Origin: Macrophomina tecta
Lineage: Eukaryota; Ascomycota; Dothideomycetes; Botryosphaeriales; Botryosphaeriaceae
DNA: 64,000 nt
Assembly: GCA_024180945.1 (NCBI GenBank)
Contig: JAKSGN010000003.1
Coordinates: forward strand, 3,038,001 to 3,102,000
Direction: 5' to 3'
Shown here: positions 1-10,973 of the stretch, in pieces
Layout: the number at the start of each line of letters is the position of its first letter
How positions within the stretch are numbered: the first letter of the stretch is position 1
The notes under the pieces: generated by a model
The model's input: the letters and a program-made list of their open reading frames with translations, nothing else
Told to the model about the DNA's origin: nothing
Database searches by the model: none
Position numbers and translations under genes: made by a program

Positions 1-1579
1 CGTCTCTCGTCCCCGCGGCATGACTCGGAGCATTGCCCACCACACGCCCGAGCTCGATCGTTTTCTGGCGGGCAGGCCTCTGGGGATGCGGAGGATCGAG
101 AGCTCACCGCATCGCGCGCGAGCGTGGGCCGGCATCGCTGCACGATCATTGCCACGACGTCCAGAGGCACAGAAACACGGCCTGTCTGGGTGCATGTCTG
201 GGTCCACATCCCGGTTGATCCGACCTCCAGAACCCTACCTCGCTCGCGGAACTATCGACCTTGGATCCTAGCGCTCGCGGAAGGCGGCGCGCTGCTAGGC
301 CCGCATATGAATTCCAGCACGTGCAGCGCCGGCGGTGGTGTCGACGCCCTCGCCGCTCCGGCAGCCAGCCAGCGCTGGCCAGGTATATCTTGCCTCTGCA
401 CGCCTCACCTCTGCGTCTGCCCTTCTCGCGAGATGCTGCAGCGTGCAGCGCTCCCGCCCAGCTGCCAGCTGCCAGCTGCCCGCTGCCATGGCATCTCGCG
501 CACTGCTCACCGCAGGCTCCTTCCTCCGGTGCCTCTCTCCACCGCTCTGCCCAATGTCAGCCGAGCATGCAGCCCAAAGCCGGCGATCCATCATCGAATT
601 CACCGGCCAGCGTAGTGTACCAGCCCTCACGCCCGCATATGACTCCCTGCGCCGCGCTGCCAGCGTCGTCCTGGCCCCTGACTCGCGCCGCGCTACCACC
701 GCTGCCCGGCCCTTCAAGCTGAGACCTGCGGCCCGCGACTGGAGCAGGCCGAGCAGAAACCAGTCCCGGCCAGCCGTCTCCCCGCCGCCCGTGCTGCAAT
801 TGTCTCTTCTTCGACGAGAGCATCGGGACTACGACCGGCTTGGCGTGGCCCGTGTCTACTAACCAAAAGAGCGATTGTCACGTGACTCGCTGTGACGCTG
901 CGCCTGATCGGGATGCATGGCGGTAGCAGAGAAACGGCAGGCAAAGCTGCAGTGCTCGCATTAGGCTTTCGGCGCACGCGTCCATGCAGCCTGACACGGC
1001 CATCGCGCTGCTTTCATCAGCTGCCGCTGTAGAACCACACCTCGCCGACTCTTGTCCCCGCGTCCAGAAGCAGAACTCCGAGGTGCCGGCCGACACCGCC
1101 CCCCAACCTCCACGCGCTCCACCCCGCAAACCCGCTCGAGTCCCGGTCAGCCACCCACCAATCTTTGACGGCTCCAAAAAGAAAGCCACACTGTCATCAA
1201 TGCCAGGGATCGACGTCTTCCCGTCTTTAATAGCCTTTCGGCAGCCGAGCCACCAGCACGAGCCGTTGGTGCTGTCTCTTCGTCACCCACGGGTTCCTGA
1301 CCTGCCTTTTAGCCTGTTGTGCACCGCCGCCACCGCCGGACGTGCGGCCAATTCGCTTAGAGCCTCCTCTCTCCGCTTGTTTCGTGCATTCTCGTGTGTT
1401 TCTCCGCCTGCCACCGCGCCGGCATGCGCTCCACGGGACCAAAATATCCGCGCAGTAGGCTCCTGGTCCCGGCCATGCACCAATGTATGACCGGAGCAGT
1501 GTCATCCGTTCCTGTCACGTCATGTCGAGCAACGCTGCTATGTCATGCCCGCGAGCCTCGTCGGTTAGCGTCTTCAATT
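1..1579. other. No gene recognised; left edge and distal promoter
   Basis: GC-rich sequence with several overlapping open frames on both strands. None shows a recognisable domain, consistent frame or plausible splice structure. I read it as intergenic sequence upstream of the esterase gene. A gene entering from the left of the window cannot be excluded for the first few hundred bases. Confidence 0.4.
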
Positions 1580-1585
1580 GCGGGG
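1580..1585 (+). promoter_or_regulatory. CreA-type site (GCGGGG) upstream of the esterase gene
   Basis: GCGGGG matches the CreA consensus SYGGRG. It lies 30 bp upstream of a TATA box and about 143 bp before the esterase ATG, a typical place for carbon-catabolite repression of a secreted carbohydrate esterase. It is a single short site in GC-rich DNA, so chance occurrence is possible. Confidence 0.35.
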
Positions 1586-1609
1586 TGCTCGGATGGGGAG
1601 TTGGTGGTG

Positions 1610-1615
1610 TATAAA
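1610..1615 (+). promoter_or_regulatory. TATA box of the esterase gene
   Basis: TATAAA followed by T, 113 bp upstream of the first ATG of the CE16-type esterase. Spacing and context are those of a fungal core promoter. Confidence 0.55.
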
Positions 1616-1727
1616 TGGAAGCGAGCCGGCGCGGTACTTGCCTCTCTACTCTTTACACGCGAGAAAGCTTGTTAGCTTGCTCTCTTGCGCTTAATTGTAA
1701 AATCTCCGTTTTGCTCGCTTGATCACT

Positions 1728-3015
1728 ATGGTTACCTCGCATCTTCTTAGCCCTCTGCTTGCTCTTTTAGTGGGCACTGCTTCGGCAATCCCGGCACCGC
1801 AAGAGTTCCCCCCGCCACCGCTCCCTGGCGATGGATCTTGGGGTCTGGAGAAGTTCACAAGCCTGGTTGCGTTCGGCGACAGCTACACGGATGAATCGCG
1901 GTTAGCCTACTTCATCGCGACTGGAGGCCAAGCTCCCCCCGTTGGATGGATTGGCCCTGAGGTACGTGCTATCATGACCAGAAATAAAAAGCAGAAGACC
2001 GGCCACTCATTTTTTGATCAGAGCAATTCTACTTCCACCGGCGGACGTATTTGGCCTCGCTACGTTGCAGACTACACCGGAGCCAACCTTTACGACTATG
2101 CCGTTTCTGGAGCGGTCTGCTCTAACAAGCAAGTGAACCGGTATCTTGCGTCGATCAACGGTCCATTCCCTGATGTTGAAGGCTACGAGATTCCGGCCTT
2201 TCTTGCTGACAAGGCATATGCCGCCAACGGCACCTCTGTCTTGAACATTCCCGACACAGAGACTGTCTACAGCATGTGGATCGGCACGAATGACCTTGGA
2301 GGCAATGCCTTCCTCACAGAGTCTCAAGCCCCTGGTCTTACCATCGTCGATTACATCGACTGTGTTTACAACCAATTCGATACCGTATGCCACCATTTAT
2401 AATCCCAGCCTTGAAAAGACCTCCGACTGACCCGTTGGATAGCTCTACGAAAACGGCGCACGCTACTTCGTCCTGATGAATCTCGCACCTCTTCAACTTG
2501 CCCCTGTTTACGCCACGCCTGAACGCGGCGGTGTGGGGCAATACCTGAACGCCACCGAGACGAGTTACCGTATGAAGGAGCAAGTCAACTTGGCCAACAA
2601 CGTCTACAAGTACCAGACGCCGTACGAGTTGCTCATCGCCAAGCGCTACCCCGACGCACATTTTGCCATCTTCGACATGTACAGTTTGGTAGGTCACATT
2701 GAGCACAGTCCGCTTGCCTTACCACTCTGTCAAGCCTTCTACATTGTACTCTGAGGCTCTCGTATTCAATGGTGCTAATGCTTGCCATTGCAGCTCACCG
2801 ACATCTACATCAACCCGGCCGAATACCTCAATGGTACCGCGCCGCTGAACGTCACGAGCTACATCAACACCGGCGACTCAACCTTGTCCTTGACTGACCG
2901 CGACAGCTACATGTGGTACGATGCGTTGCACCCCAGTGAGCAGACCGACCGCGTCATCGCTGCCAATTTCGTGGAAGTCGTCAGGGGTACTAGCAAATGG
3001 GCGACGTACTGGTGA
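1728..3015 (+). CDS. Secreted GDSL/SGNH esterase (CE16 acetylesterase-like)
   Basis: Exons 1728-1961, 2022-2384, 2443-2688 and 2794-3015 give 354 residues. The start is the first ATG after the TATA box. Residues 1-20 form a signal peptide ending in ASA. SGNH block I is GDSYTD with nucleophile Ser52. GTNDLG at 166-171 supplies the block III Asn168. WYDALHPSE near the C-terminus supplies the catalytic Asp324 and His327. The family cleaves acetyl esters from short xylo-oligosaccharides and other carbohydrates outside the cell. Intron 1 is 60 nt and open in frame; I remove it because it has GTACGT and a pyrimidine-rich CAG end, and because splicing restores the usual join PE-SNSTSTGGR. Several NxS/T sites fit secretion. 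CE16 is more likely than a plain lipase, but substrate is inference. Confidence 0.9.
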
Positions 3016-3638
3016 AAGACCAGGACTTTGTAGATATATGCAGCTCCCGAGAGCGAACGACGTCTGACGAGCTGAATGCGTAATCTTCCCCAACTGGAAT
3101 CTATTTTTTTTTCCTGCCTGTTGGCATGTGCAGAACAATGATGACATGTTGGATGGAAACCTGGGAGTATTGATTTCGGAGACGGCTGGGCTCCCACACC
3201 AATTACCGCGGACTAGCACTCCCACCAGAAAGGACGGAACCGAGCAGCCACTCAACCCTCGGCATCCACTCAGGACTCCTCATTCACCAAGGTGTTTGAC
3301 GTCCAACTCCCTCCCTTGAATATCCGCGTCTGACCGTCGGACCAGCCGAGTCTGCGCGCCCCGCACTCCGCGCAACCATCGCAAGCGGAGGCATTCCGCG
3401 GTTGGCGACGGCATACCACCCAGGTGCAGCGCCCGCCATACCATGAAGAAGCACTCACAGTAGCCATTCGATAACCGCCTTTTTTTTTTTTTTTTTTTTT
3501 TTTCAATATAAGGGCCCTGCCCCTCATTCTCTCACCACAAGACAAAGAGCCCCCCGCTCCCCACACCACCACTCCTTCCCCAACAATCGCATCTCTCTTT
3601 CTCCAGCAGGAGCCTTCCGCAGCCGTACAACCAACACC
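3016..3638. other. Intergenic with a 24-nt poly(T) tract
   Basis: No gene seen. A run of 24 T at 3480-3503 lies 136 bp before the next ATG and is followed by AATATAAGG, a plausible TATA-like element, and a C-rich leader. Poly(T) next to a promoter often marks a nucleosome-poor region. Confidence 0.5.
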
Positions 3639-4512
3639 ATGTCGTCTCCCTCCCACCAACAACCCCCCTCCCTCCACCTCCACACCTACTTCCGCTCCTC
3701 CTGCTCGGCGCGCCTGCGCCTCGCCCTGCACCTCAAGCACCTCCCCTTCACGACCACCGCCATCCACCTCCTGCGCAACGAGCAGTCCGCGCCCACCTAC
3801 ACCGCCCTCAACCCATCCGCCTCCGTCCCGACGCTCACCCACACCGTCGCGACTACCACCACCTCCTCCTCCTCCACCTCTACCGACAAACCGGCCCCGA
3901 CCACGGTCACCATCCCGCAGAGCATTCCCGCTCTCGAATACCTCGACGAAGCTTTCCCGCACACGCGCGCGCTCTACCCCGCGCCAACGCAGCCCGCGCA
4001 GCGCGCCCTCGTGCGCACGTTGGTCAGCGTGATCGCGTGCGACGTGCAGCCGCTGACGAACGCGCGGACGATGAAGGCGGTGAATGCGGTCGGCGGGGAG
4101 GGACAGGCGTGGGCGCGAGAGTGGACGGTGCGGGGGCTGGATGCGTTTGAGAGGATATTGGAGGGGGTGGGAGGCGGGGAGGAGCGGGAGGGGAAGGCCG
4201 TGTGTGTGCCCGACGTGGGCCTTAGTGCGGCGGATGTGTGTTTGGTGCCAGCGGTGTAAGTGGGACTTTTTTCTTTTTTTTTCTTTTTTTTCCTTTCTTC
4301 TCCTTTTTCCTCTTCTCTCCTTTGCGCGGTGGCTTGGAGGGCGGATTTGTTACTGACGGGCATGTAGGTGGGCGGCGCAGCGGTGGGGCTGCGATTTGGA
4401 GCGGTGGCCGAGGATCATGGCGGTGGTGAGGTATATGGAAGGGCTGCCGGAGGTGAAGGCCGCGCACTGGAGAAGGCAGGATGATACGCCGGAAGAGTTT
4501 AGGGAGGGGTGA
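3639..4512 (+). CDS. maiA: Zeta-class glutathione S-transferase / maleylacetoacetate isomerase
   Basis: Exons 3639-4255 and 4368-4512 give 253 residues. The N-terminal thioredoxin-like half carries YFRSSCSARLRLAL, which holds the zeta-class SSCS signature with the catalytic serine (residues 19-22), and later LNPSASVPTL with the cis-proline. The C-terminal helical half has QPLTNAR and SAADVCLVPAVW, the latter recreated across the 112-nt intron. The family isomerises maleylacetoacetate to fumarylacetoacetate in tyrosine and phenylalanine breakdown, using glutathione, in the cytosol. An extra Ser/Thr-rich insert (about residues 69-90) lengthens the protein over the usual 210-230 residues. The intron has a long T-rich stretch before its acceptor. 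No other tyrosine-degradation gene is next to it. Confidence 0.88.
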
Positions 4513-4687
4513 AGATATTACTGAATATGGCAAAAGATGTGAAATTGAGGAGATGCACGACAGTTCGTATTCAACTTGGAGTACTGGGTATGAAAAGGAA
4601 TATGGTATCTTGACTGATTGGAGCAAAAGGCGTCTTCGCCCGGGTATCTTGAAAACAAAGGGGGAAGGCATGTAAAGAAATCGGCGT

Positions 4688-5449
4688 CTACGTTGCTGTC
4701 GGTGCAGCATCAAGCCATGCCCAGGTAACAGTGACTCTCCCACTGGCAATTGGTGCGAGCTTTTCGAAAGCGCTGGGGCTGACATCGATGTCGGTGGGTT
4801 CACAGCCAGTGCCTGTAATCTCATGTCAATTTTCAATCAAAGAGCATCAGACGAATTGCGGACTCACATCTATCCACCACGGTCAAGTCAACGCTCCGCT
4901 CGGCATTGACTTCCTCATTGAACCTGCGCGCCCTGATCTTCTTCCCACATAGCACCACCTGATTCGGATCCGAGCCCGTCTGTACCTCATCCCAGATCTT
5001 CCACGACAACGATACAATATTGTCGTTGTCGGTTGACGTCTCACCGCAAGCGCCCAGCCCCGGATTGTAGAAGGTCAGGTCGCCAGTATGTTGGTCGGAA
5101 TTATTGGGTAAGGGTAGGTTTTCGCTGCCACTGTTCTGCGTCAGCACAACCCCGAAAACAAGACAGAGACAGCGCACCTCTGCTTCGACAACCCAACACC
5201 CAGTCCCACGGCCAACGCGAGGACGGCGAGTACGACGCCGAGCAAGACGAGAAGGAAGGTGCGGCGCTTAAGGCCCAGGTATTTCTTGTGCGGGGGGCAC
5301 GCAGCGTCGAACTTGGAGCAAAAGGTCTCGACGAAGGAGCGCTTGATGCCGGTTGCCTGGCGGGATTGGGCTGCGGGTTCCCAGTCGGGTATTTGGGTCG
5401 CATGGGCGGGTTGAGCGGTAGGTAGGGTTGCTTCTTTGCTGGCGGCCAT
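4688..5449 (-). CDS. Membrane-anchored double-psi beta-barrel (RlpA/expansin-like) protein
   Basis: Exons 5449-5178, 5130-4868 and 4812-4688 give 219 residues. A cytoplasmic N-terminal tail of about 60 residues ends in KRR. A single membrane helix (about 64-87) follows, so the C-terminal domain should lie outside the cell (type II topology by the positive-inside rule). The outer part begins GDLTFYNPGLGACGE and contains VVDRCTGC and DIDVSPSAF, the hallmark cysteines and Asp of fungal RlpA-like/barwin folds, and ends shortly after VTWAW. VVDRCTGC is formed across the 55-nt intron, which supports the model. Related proteins bind or loosen wall polysaccharides, but I cannot assign an enzymatic activity. 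The first intron is only 47 nt. Confidence 0.85.
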
Positions 5450-6249
5450 TGCTTGCGTAGTTGGTGGTGTGTTATCGCTGGGTGGACTCGAGGCGGGATA
5501 AAGTGGGGAGTGATCGTGGGCGAGAATGATCGTAGTTCAGTGTATCTGCATGATGGCGAGGAGAAAAGACACGGTTAAAGAGCGCAATTGAGGAGTGGGA
5601 CGGGTGGACAGTGGAGCAGGGAAGGCGGTTGCGGTGCGCCTGGGTTGTTTGCTCGAGGCGCGCGCGACGCGAGAAAGAGGCCCGGCGGCAGCGCCAGGAA
5701 CAGCGCTCCACTCTCCGCCCGCACGGCGCAATCTTAATTCTTGAGCTTATCTGCCTAGCGCTCAACACCACCCTCACCCCACGCTGGACGGCCTTCGCCA
5801 ACCAACTTTCCCTCTTCAGGGCCCTTGGTCCATCTCAACAGCAGTCCAACGACCCTGGGGGCACCAATAACTCCATGACGCTGTTCAATCTCTCCGTTGC
5901 CAGGCACCCGCTGCAGCCCATCGCAAATATGCCGAATCTCCATCTCCGCCGTCGCCGGACATTTCCGTCCCGCGCCGCAACCTGAGCAGTATTTGCATTT
6001 CATTCATGTCGAAAAATAAAAAATAAAAAAAATTTTATAGTCAAGGATCAGCACTGCTGAACATCTTGCCATTCATCCCGGGAGCTATCCATCTCTCAAA
6101 CAGGTCCTTCTCTATCCAAGGCCCTCTGCTCTGTGGTATAACCGCATTCAAAGAAAAGCACAAACCATCGCGCTCTTTACGGGCTGCCCATCGCCAGCGT
6201 CGGCAGCATCACAGCTCTCCGCTGCTACCCCATCGCCATCACCGGCAAG
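5450..6249. other. Intergenic, no gene seen
   Basis: This lies between the start of the membrane DPBB gene and the stop of the next minus-strand gene. Open frames here are short and lack motifs. An AT-rich patch at about 6008-6040 could hold the terminator of the upstream gene. Confidence 0.4.
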
Positions 6250-6728
6250 CTAGTACAGACCAATGCAAATATCACCCCTCACCCGCGCCGTCAAGTGGAT
6301 CTCGGCCTCCAGGTCGAGCTTGATGCCGACGAGCAGCGCCGCCGACTTCTGGTTGCCGTTCTCGTCCGTTGCACCCTTGAGTAGCGAGCCTGTTGGTGCT
6401 CATCATCGTCATCAGTCTCCGGTCTCTTCATCCTGCTATCCTCATCAATGGGACATTCCTACCTGCAGGCTGTGCGAGGTTTGCCGACGACGGCGGCGGG
6501 GGCAGGTGCGAGCCCGGCTGCTGCTGCTGGGGGGCCTTGCCGTCCTTGCTGTTGACCAGAGCGCGGCGGCCGCCGCGAGCCTGGCCGTCCGAGTCGCTGT
6601 CGCTGTTGTAGGCCGGGCCAGTGGGGTTGCCGAAGGGGGCGGTCGTGGTGGTGGGGTTGGTGCTGTGCGGGTACGGTGAGTTTATGCTGCCCAGTGACGC
6701 CGGAGCCTGCGTACCTGGGAGTAGACAT
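6250..6728 (-). CDS. Small conserved-looking protein of unknown function, 117 aa
   Basis: Exons 6728-6715, 6662-6463 and 6389-6250 give 117 residues, reconstructed from splice sites because no single exon stands out. The first exon is only 14 nt (start MSTP). The middle is rich in Thr, Pro, Asn and Gln with an acidic SDSDSD patch and a QQQQ run, and is probably disordered. The C-terminal 45 residues look folded: SAALLVGIKLDLEAEIHL and then ARVRGDICIGLY to the stop. All three exons join in one frame and the hydrophobic/acidic C-terminus reads like a genuine protein, which is my main reason for calling it. I do not recognise a named family. An alternative first-intron acceptor at 6687 would give a 28-nt intron, which is too short. 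Confidence 0.68.
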
Positions 6729-7560
6729 TGTTGCGGTTGGGGACTGTGTGGGAAATATCCGATTACGATTATCTCTTAAAGGCGTAGCAAGTCGGAACCG
6801 GCCGGCTTCTTCGGTGATGGGCTGAATGCAGTAGAGGTGAGGAGAGCTGGCTGCTGAACGGTTCGTCCACCTTCACGCCCTGCTAATCTTATATACCGTA
6901 TTTCGACAGGTCTTCGGTGTTGTGGCACCTTGGGCTGTCTGCATCCTTCGAGTTCCAGACGCCACTCTCAACCCCGCCGGCTTCGGCACGCATGAATCCC
7001 CTTCCCCCTCGCCCTGGATGTATCGTTCGACGGAGCGTCTCCAGCAAACGAACCGCAAGAGGACGACTGTGAGGCCTTGCAGCTCTTGCACAGTTGAAGC
7101 AGCCCAGCCGCCTTCTCGAACGGGAAGGAAGCTCGGACCTGGAGGCGGCGCAGGGGTTCTGAAACTGAGAGCGTCTCGCAGCCCACCCCGTCGCTCGCGT
7201 CTGATCTGAGTATCACGCGATATTCCTGAGTTCGTCTGCTGCGCGGTGGGCATCTCGTCGCGATGCTTGTTACCGCATTTGTTCGACATTGGAGCCGGCC
7301 GACATCTGCCACGCCCAATCCGACTCCGCACCGCTCAATCTTCCTGGATACGAAACCAGCCTCCAGAGGACCTTGCATATGATCTACACGCATGCCTATC
7401 GCCACCACCTGGCCTGATAATTGCACAACTTATCTGACTTGCACCAGCAGCACAAAACCAAATTCATGCAACAGCACCCAGCGGCAATGACAGGGCCCCA
7501 CCCTATACGCCAACCCACTACCACCACCGAGTCCACAACCAGCAACCTCGCCACCCCACT
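6729..7560. promoter_or_regulatory. Divergent intergenic region between two unknown genes
   Basis: 832 bp separate the starts of the 117-aa gene (minus) and the 420-aa gene (plus), so it must hold both promoters. I see no convincing TATA box or known factor site and no gene. Confidence 0.4.
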
Positions 7561-8823
7561 ATGGTGCTCTCCATGCTCCTCGCCCTCAACGCCTGCCCGG
7601 CCATGCTCGGCACCCAAGAAGCCATCCGGCAATCGCAGTCCAAAGAGCGCCGCGAGGAGCACCGCGCCCGCCGCTGCAACCTCATCGCCACCTGCGTCAA
7701 GTCCTCCATCCGCAGCCGCGAGATTAACGGCCACCAGGTCGTCCTGCGCGACCAGAAGCTCTACATAGACACCGGCACCGCCGCCGAGAACCCCGACAAT
7801 CTGAACCCGACGGACGCCTCAACCGCCGGCCACCCTTTCGCGGGCTACTTTCTGCCCTACCCAGATGCGCACTTTGAAGGCTTGGTGTCGACGATCACAG
7901 ACGTCGCCCCGATTTTGAACTGGATCTATGTCGATAAAGATACGTATGAGGTTAAGTATGGCGTTCGCGCTGATGCGCAGCCGCATCTCACAGGCCCGTT
8001 TGATTGCACGCGCCAGGATCGGAGGATGACGTGCGAGGGCTGGGAAGGATTCGTCGCTGTTGAAGAATATCCGGCGGTATGGGCGCTGTATTTCGACCGC
8101 GACGATGACGGGTTGAGGGGGAAGGTGCCGTTCGGCACGAGAGTGCTGGAGATCGAGTTGCAGAGACGGGAGAAGAAGGTCAATCCGGAGGCGTTGAGGG
8201 AGCAGAAGAGAGAACAGGAGATTTTGAGGAGGCAGTTGGAGGCGCAGAAGGAGCAGCAGCGGCAGGAAGGAGATAGTGCGGAACAGCCACTGCAGGAGCA
8301 GTATCTGGAGGGTGGGATGGCGCAGGCGCAGCCACAACCTCAGCGGAGCCCGGAGGATGATGCCGAGGATGAGGATCACGAAACGGGATTGTCCCAGGCT
8401 CAATCGTTGCCCGCACATGTTCATCCAGCGCAGGAAGAAGCCGGGGGTCCGTTACAAGCAGCACAGGCACATGCTGGGCAAGAAAGGCCATCCACCCCAG
8501 TTGTTAACGAGACAGACTTCGCGACGCTCAGAATCAGCACCGCCGGATACCAGATCCTCTCGGCTAAGGAACCACAAGGGACGGTTGCGACGCCCACAGA
8601 AACCGTATGCGCCGCTTCCATCTGGTCGGCGCAAGAAGAGAACCCCAAGCCCGACAGAAATGACTCTGTTGTCTCTTACGCCACGCCTGATAGTTCTATC
8701 TTGGGAGACGATGAGGTGACGGCTGCGGAGGCAGCTTACAGGGAGAACGATGCCGTGGGTGCTCCATCGCCATTGTTCCAGCCAAAGTATAAAAGGCCAT
8801 ATGTAGAGGATTCGGATGAGTAA
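7561..8823 (+). CDS. Uncharacterised fungal protein, 420 aa
   Basis: Single exon of 420 codons starting at an ATG with a C-rich leader. The first 200 residues look folded: a start MLLALNACPAMLGTQEAIR, a basic stretch KERREEHRARRC, and a compact region with HPFAGYFLPYPDAHFEGLVS and WALYFDRDDDGL. Residues about 205-245 are a charged Glu/Gln/Arg-rich segment likely to form a coiled coil. The rest is acidic, Gln/Pro/Ser-rich and probably disordered, ending KRPYVEDSDE. There is no signal peptide or membrane helix, so it is probably cytoplasmic or nuclear. I do not recognise a named domain. The long single frame and codon consistency make it a real gene. Confidence 0.8.
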   Translation: MVLSMLLALNACPAMLGTQEAIRQSQSKERREEHRARRCNLIATCVKSSIRSREINGHQVVLRDQKLYIDTGTAAENPDNLNPTDASTAGHPFAGYFLPYPDAHFEGLVSTITDVAPILNWIYVDKDTYEVKYGVRADAQPHLTGPFDCTRQDRRMTCEGWEGFVAVEEYPAVWALYFDRDDDGLRGKVPFGTRVLEIELQRREKKVNPEALREQKREQEILRRQLEAQKEQQRQEGDSAEQPLQEQYLEGGMAQAQPQPQRSPEDDAEDEDHETGLSQAQSLPAHVHPAQEEAGGPLQAAQAHAGQERPSTPVVNETDFATLRISTAGYQILSAKEPQGTVATPTETVCAASIWSAQEENPKPDRNDSVVSYATPDSSILGDDEVTAAEAAYRENDAVGAPSPLFQPKYKRPYVEDSDE

Positions 8824-9513
8824 TACTGAGATGCTATCCTGCCATAAAGCATCTTTAATATTTTCTTGCAACATATTTCCTCCTCTCAAATCGCCACTGC
8901 TATCAAGAGACATTTTTAGATCTGGATCTGGACTGCTTCTCCTCTCTTGAAAATTCGCCAGAAAAAAAAAAAATTTTAGATAAACCTAAACTTGCAGCAT
9001 TCAGGCCAATGAGAACATCCATCGGGCATATCTCTGATAACCATATCTTTGACGCCTACGTGTCCCGAGGCTTGTACCACCCGCAGCGTCAACGACAAAA
9101 GTGGGTCCAACCCCCAGCACGTGCCGGATGTACGGGCGGTTCCTTGACGATCACCCGCACCTACTTGAGACGTGCCTCGTCCTGCGGCGACGTCTGGGAA
9201 ATATCTGAAACTGGGCCTGACCGTCAGGTGAGCAGCCCTATGCACTCATCTCACACCGTCTCACTGCAGCTTCAGACCAGCCACAGCTGTCAGCAAAGAG
9301 CCGCACAAGCGGACGACCCAGAAGCGTGATCACACGTGGGAGCCAGGAAAGAATTAAACTTTTGTGGAACGGCATCGCTGTTCCTGCATTCTTACTCGAC
9401 TCCGTCATGTCTGTTTTCCGGAACATAGCGCTCTCACATACACACATTCCCTTCGGACCGGAGACCAGCAGGCATTCCGTGAATGCTGCTGAAGGTTCGA
9501 GATCAGTTACGAT
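8824..9513. other. Intergenic, no gene seen
   Basis: Sequence between two plus-strand genes. An A13-type run near 8960 and scattered short frames are present, but nothing I can call. Confidence 0.4.
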
Positions 9514-10973
9514 ATGACCAGTGGCTTCTATGAGCGCTTGAGCGCCATAAGCGCTGATCAGAATGATGCAGACGGTATGGCAGAGCTAGTTGTTGCCGCG
9601 TTGGGGTCGTTTGGGCGATACTACATCTGCTGGAAGACGCGTTCGGGCGAATACAAGCAAGGTCGGTCAATCACTTCAACGCTTTACTCAACTGCGAGCA
9701 TACTAACCGTATGGTCCGAACTCCAGAGTCTTCAGGTCTCCCTCTCCCACTGCAAGAATGGCTTTTTCCCTCCACAGGCGAAACCCGCGACTTCCCCACC
9801 CTTCAAGTCGTCCTTGGCCACGACGATGACTTCTTCGCCTCCGACGCCCACGGAAAAGTTGAACACAAAGCCGCTCCTCCACCCGAACGCACGGCTTCCC
9901 CCCAAACCATCCCAAACAGTGACAGCCCCAATCCGGCCCTGGACCGCGCCTCCCGCCGGCGCTCGCGAACAATGTCCCTGATCGGCCCGCCCGCCAGCTT
10001 CCGTCTCTCCGTCTCCCCCATCATCAAAGCCGTCCCGAGCGTGCAGCCGCCTCGACCAACCTCTAACCCATCAACATCCTCTCACTCCCTCTCCTCCTCC
10101 CTCTCCTCGTCATCAATACAACCCCCACCATTCGCTTCCGGGCCCCTCGCCCGTGTCCGCACCGAACGCGACTGGAAGCGCCGCCCCCGCAGCATCGCCT
10201 TCGGCGATGAAGAAGGCTACATCCCATCTCCGCCTCAGGCCCCGCTCCTCCGCCGGCGCTCCAGCCGCGGCGGCCGCTCCAGCCCCTCTCCACCGATACC
10301 GCTGCCGAAGACCTCGTCGTCGTCGTCGTTATCGTCGTTGATGGCGATGCCGTACTGTGTCTGCGGCTGCCACTCCGCAAACCTCGCTCTGCCGCCGCAA
10401 CCATCGTCATCATCGGCAGGGAATCCGGCATACGTGACTAGCGCTGCGCAGACACTGCCGCCGCCACCGCCACCACCGCCCAGGCCGACGTACGTCAGCG
10501 CCGCTGTGCAGACGGACGCGCCGCTGCCGCCATCCCCGCAACGCGCGCACCGCCGCAGGCGTGGGAGGAGCAGGAGCAAGAGGAGGAGGCACCGCGCGTC
10601 TGTCACGCCCTCGTACGCCTCGGCTAGCACATCTGACTATGATGAGGACGAGGACGAGGACGATGACGATGATGACGGCTCGAGCGCCGCGGCGACGGAT
10701 ATTACCACCCCATCGACGTACGGAAAGGTGGTGGCGGTGGTGACCGCGCGCGATGCGGCGGCAGCGGCGATAGGGAAAGCCAATCCGGTCGTTATGGGCC
10801 AGATGCAGAGCTATTTCCGGTCGAGCGGGTACCAATTGGGGGATGCGTTGAGGCCAGTGAGCGTATTTGGGGGAGGAACGGGCGCGGGATATTGGGTGGG
10901 AGATGGGGGCGAAGGTACGTTAGGCGGGCTGGGGGTGTGGAGGGAAGCGATTGGTAGGAGGGGGACGGTTTGA
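9514..10973 (+). CDS. Uncharacterised Ser/Pro-rich fungal protein, 464 aa
   Basis: Exons 9514-9661 and 9727-10973 give 464 residues. The 65-nt intron has a textbook branch site (TACTAACC), and splicing joins RSGEYKQ to ESSGLPLPLQEWLFP in frame. The first 90 residues form a compact module (FGRYYICWKTRSGEY, then TRDFPTLQVVLGHDDDFFASD) that resembles a small beta-rich domain. The remainder is low complexity: Ser/Pro runs, a basic patch of Arg/Lys repeats (about 345-365), an acidic DEDEDEDDDDDD stretch, and a C-terminal segment with Gly repeats. No membrane helix or signal peptide is visible. The basic and acidic patches suggest a nuclear or regulatory role, but this is inference. I cannot name the family. 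Confidence 0.78.

Noticed and set aside
6663..6714. 28-nt intron (6687-6714) in the 117-aa gene
   Set aside because: Too short for fungal splicing. The in-phase acceptor at 6663 gives a normal 52-nt intron.
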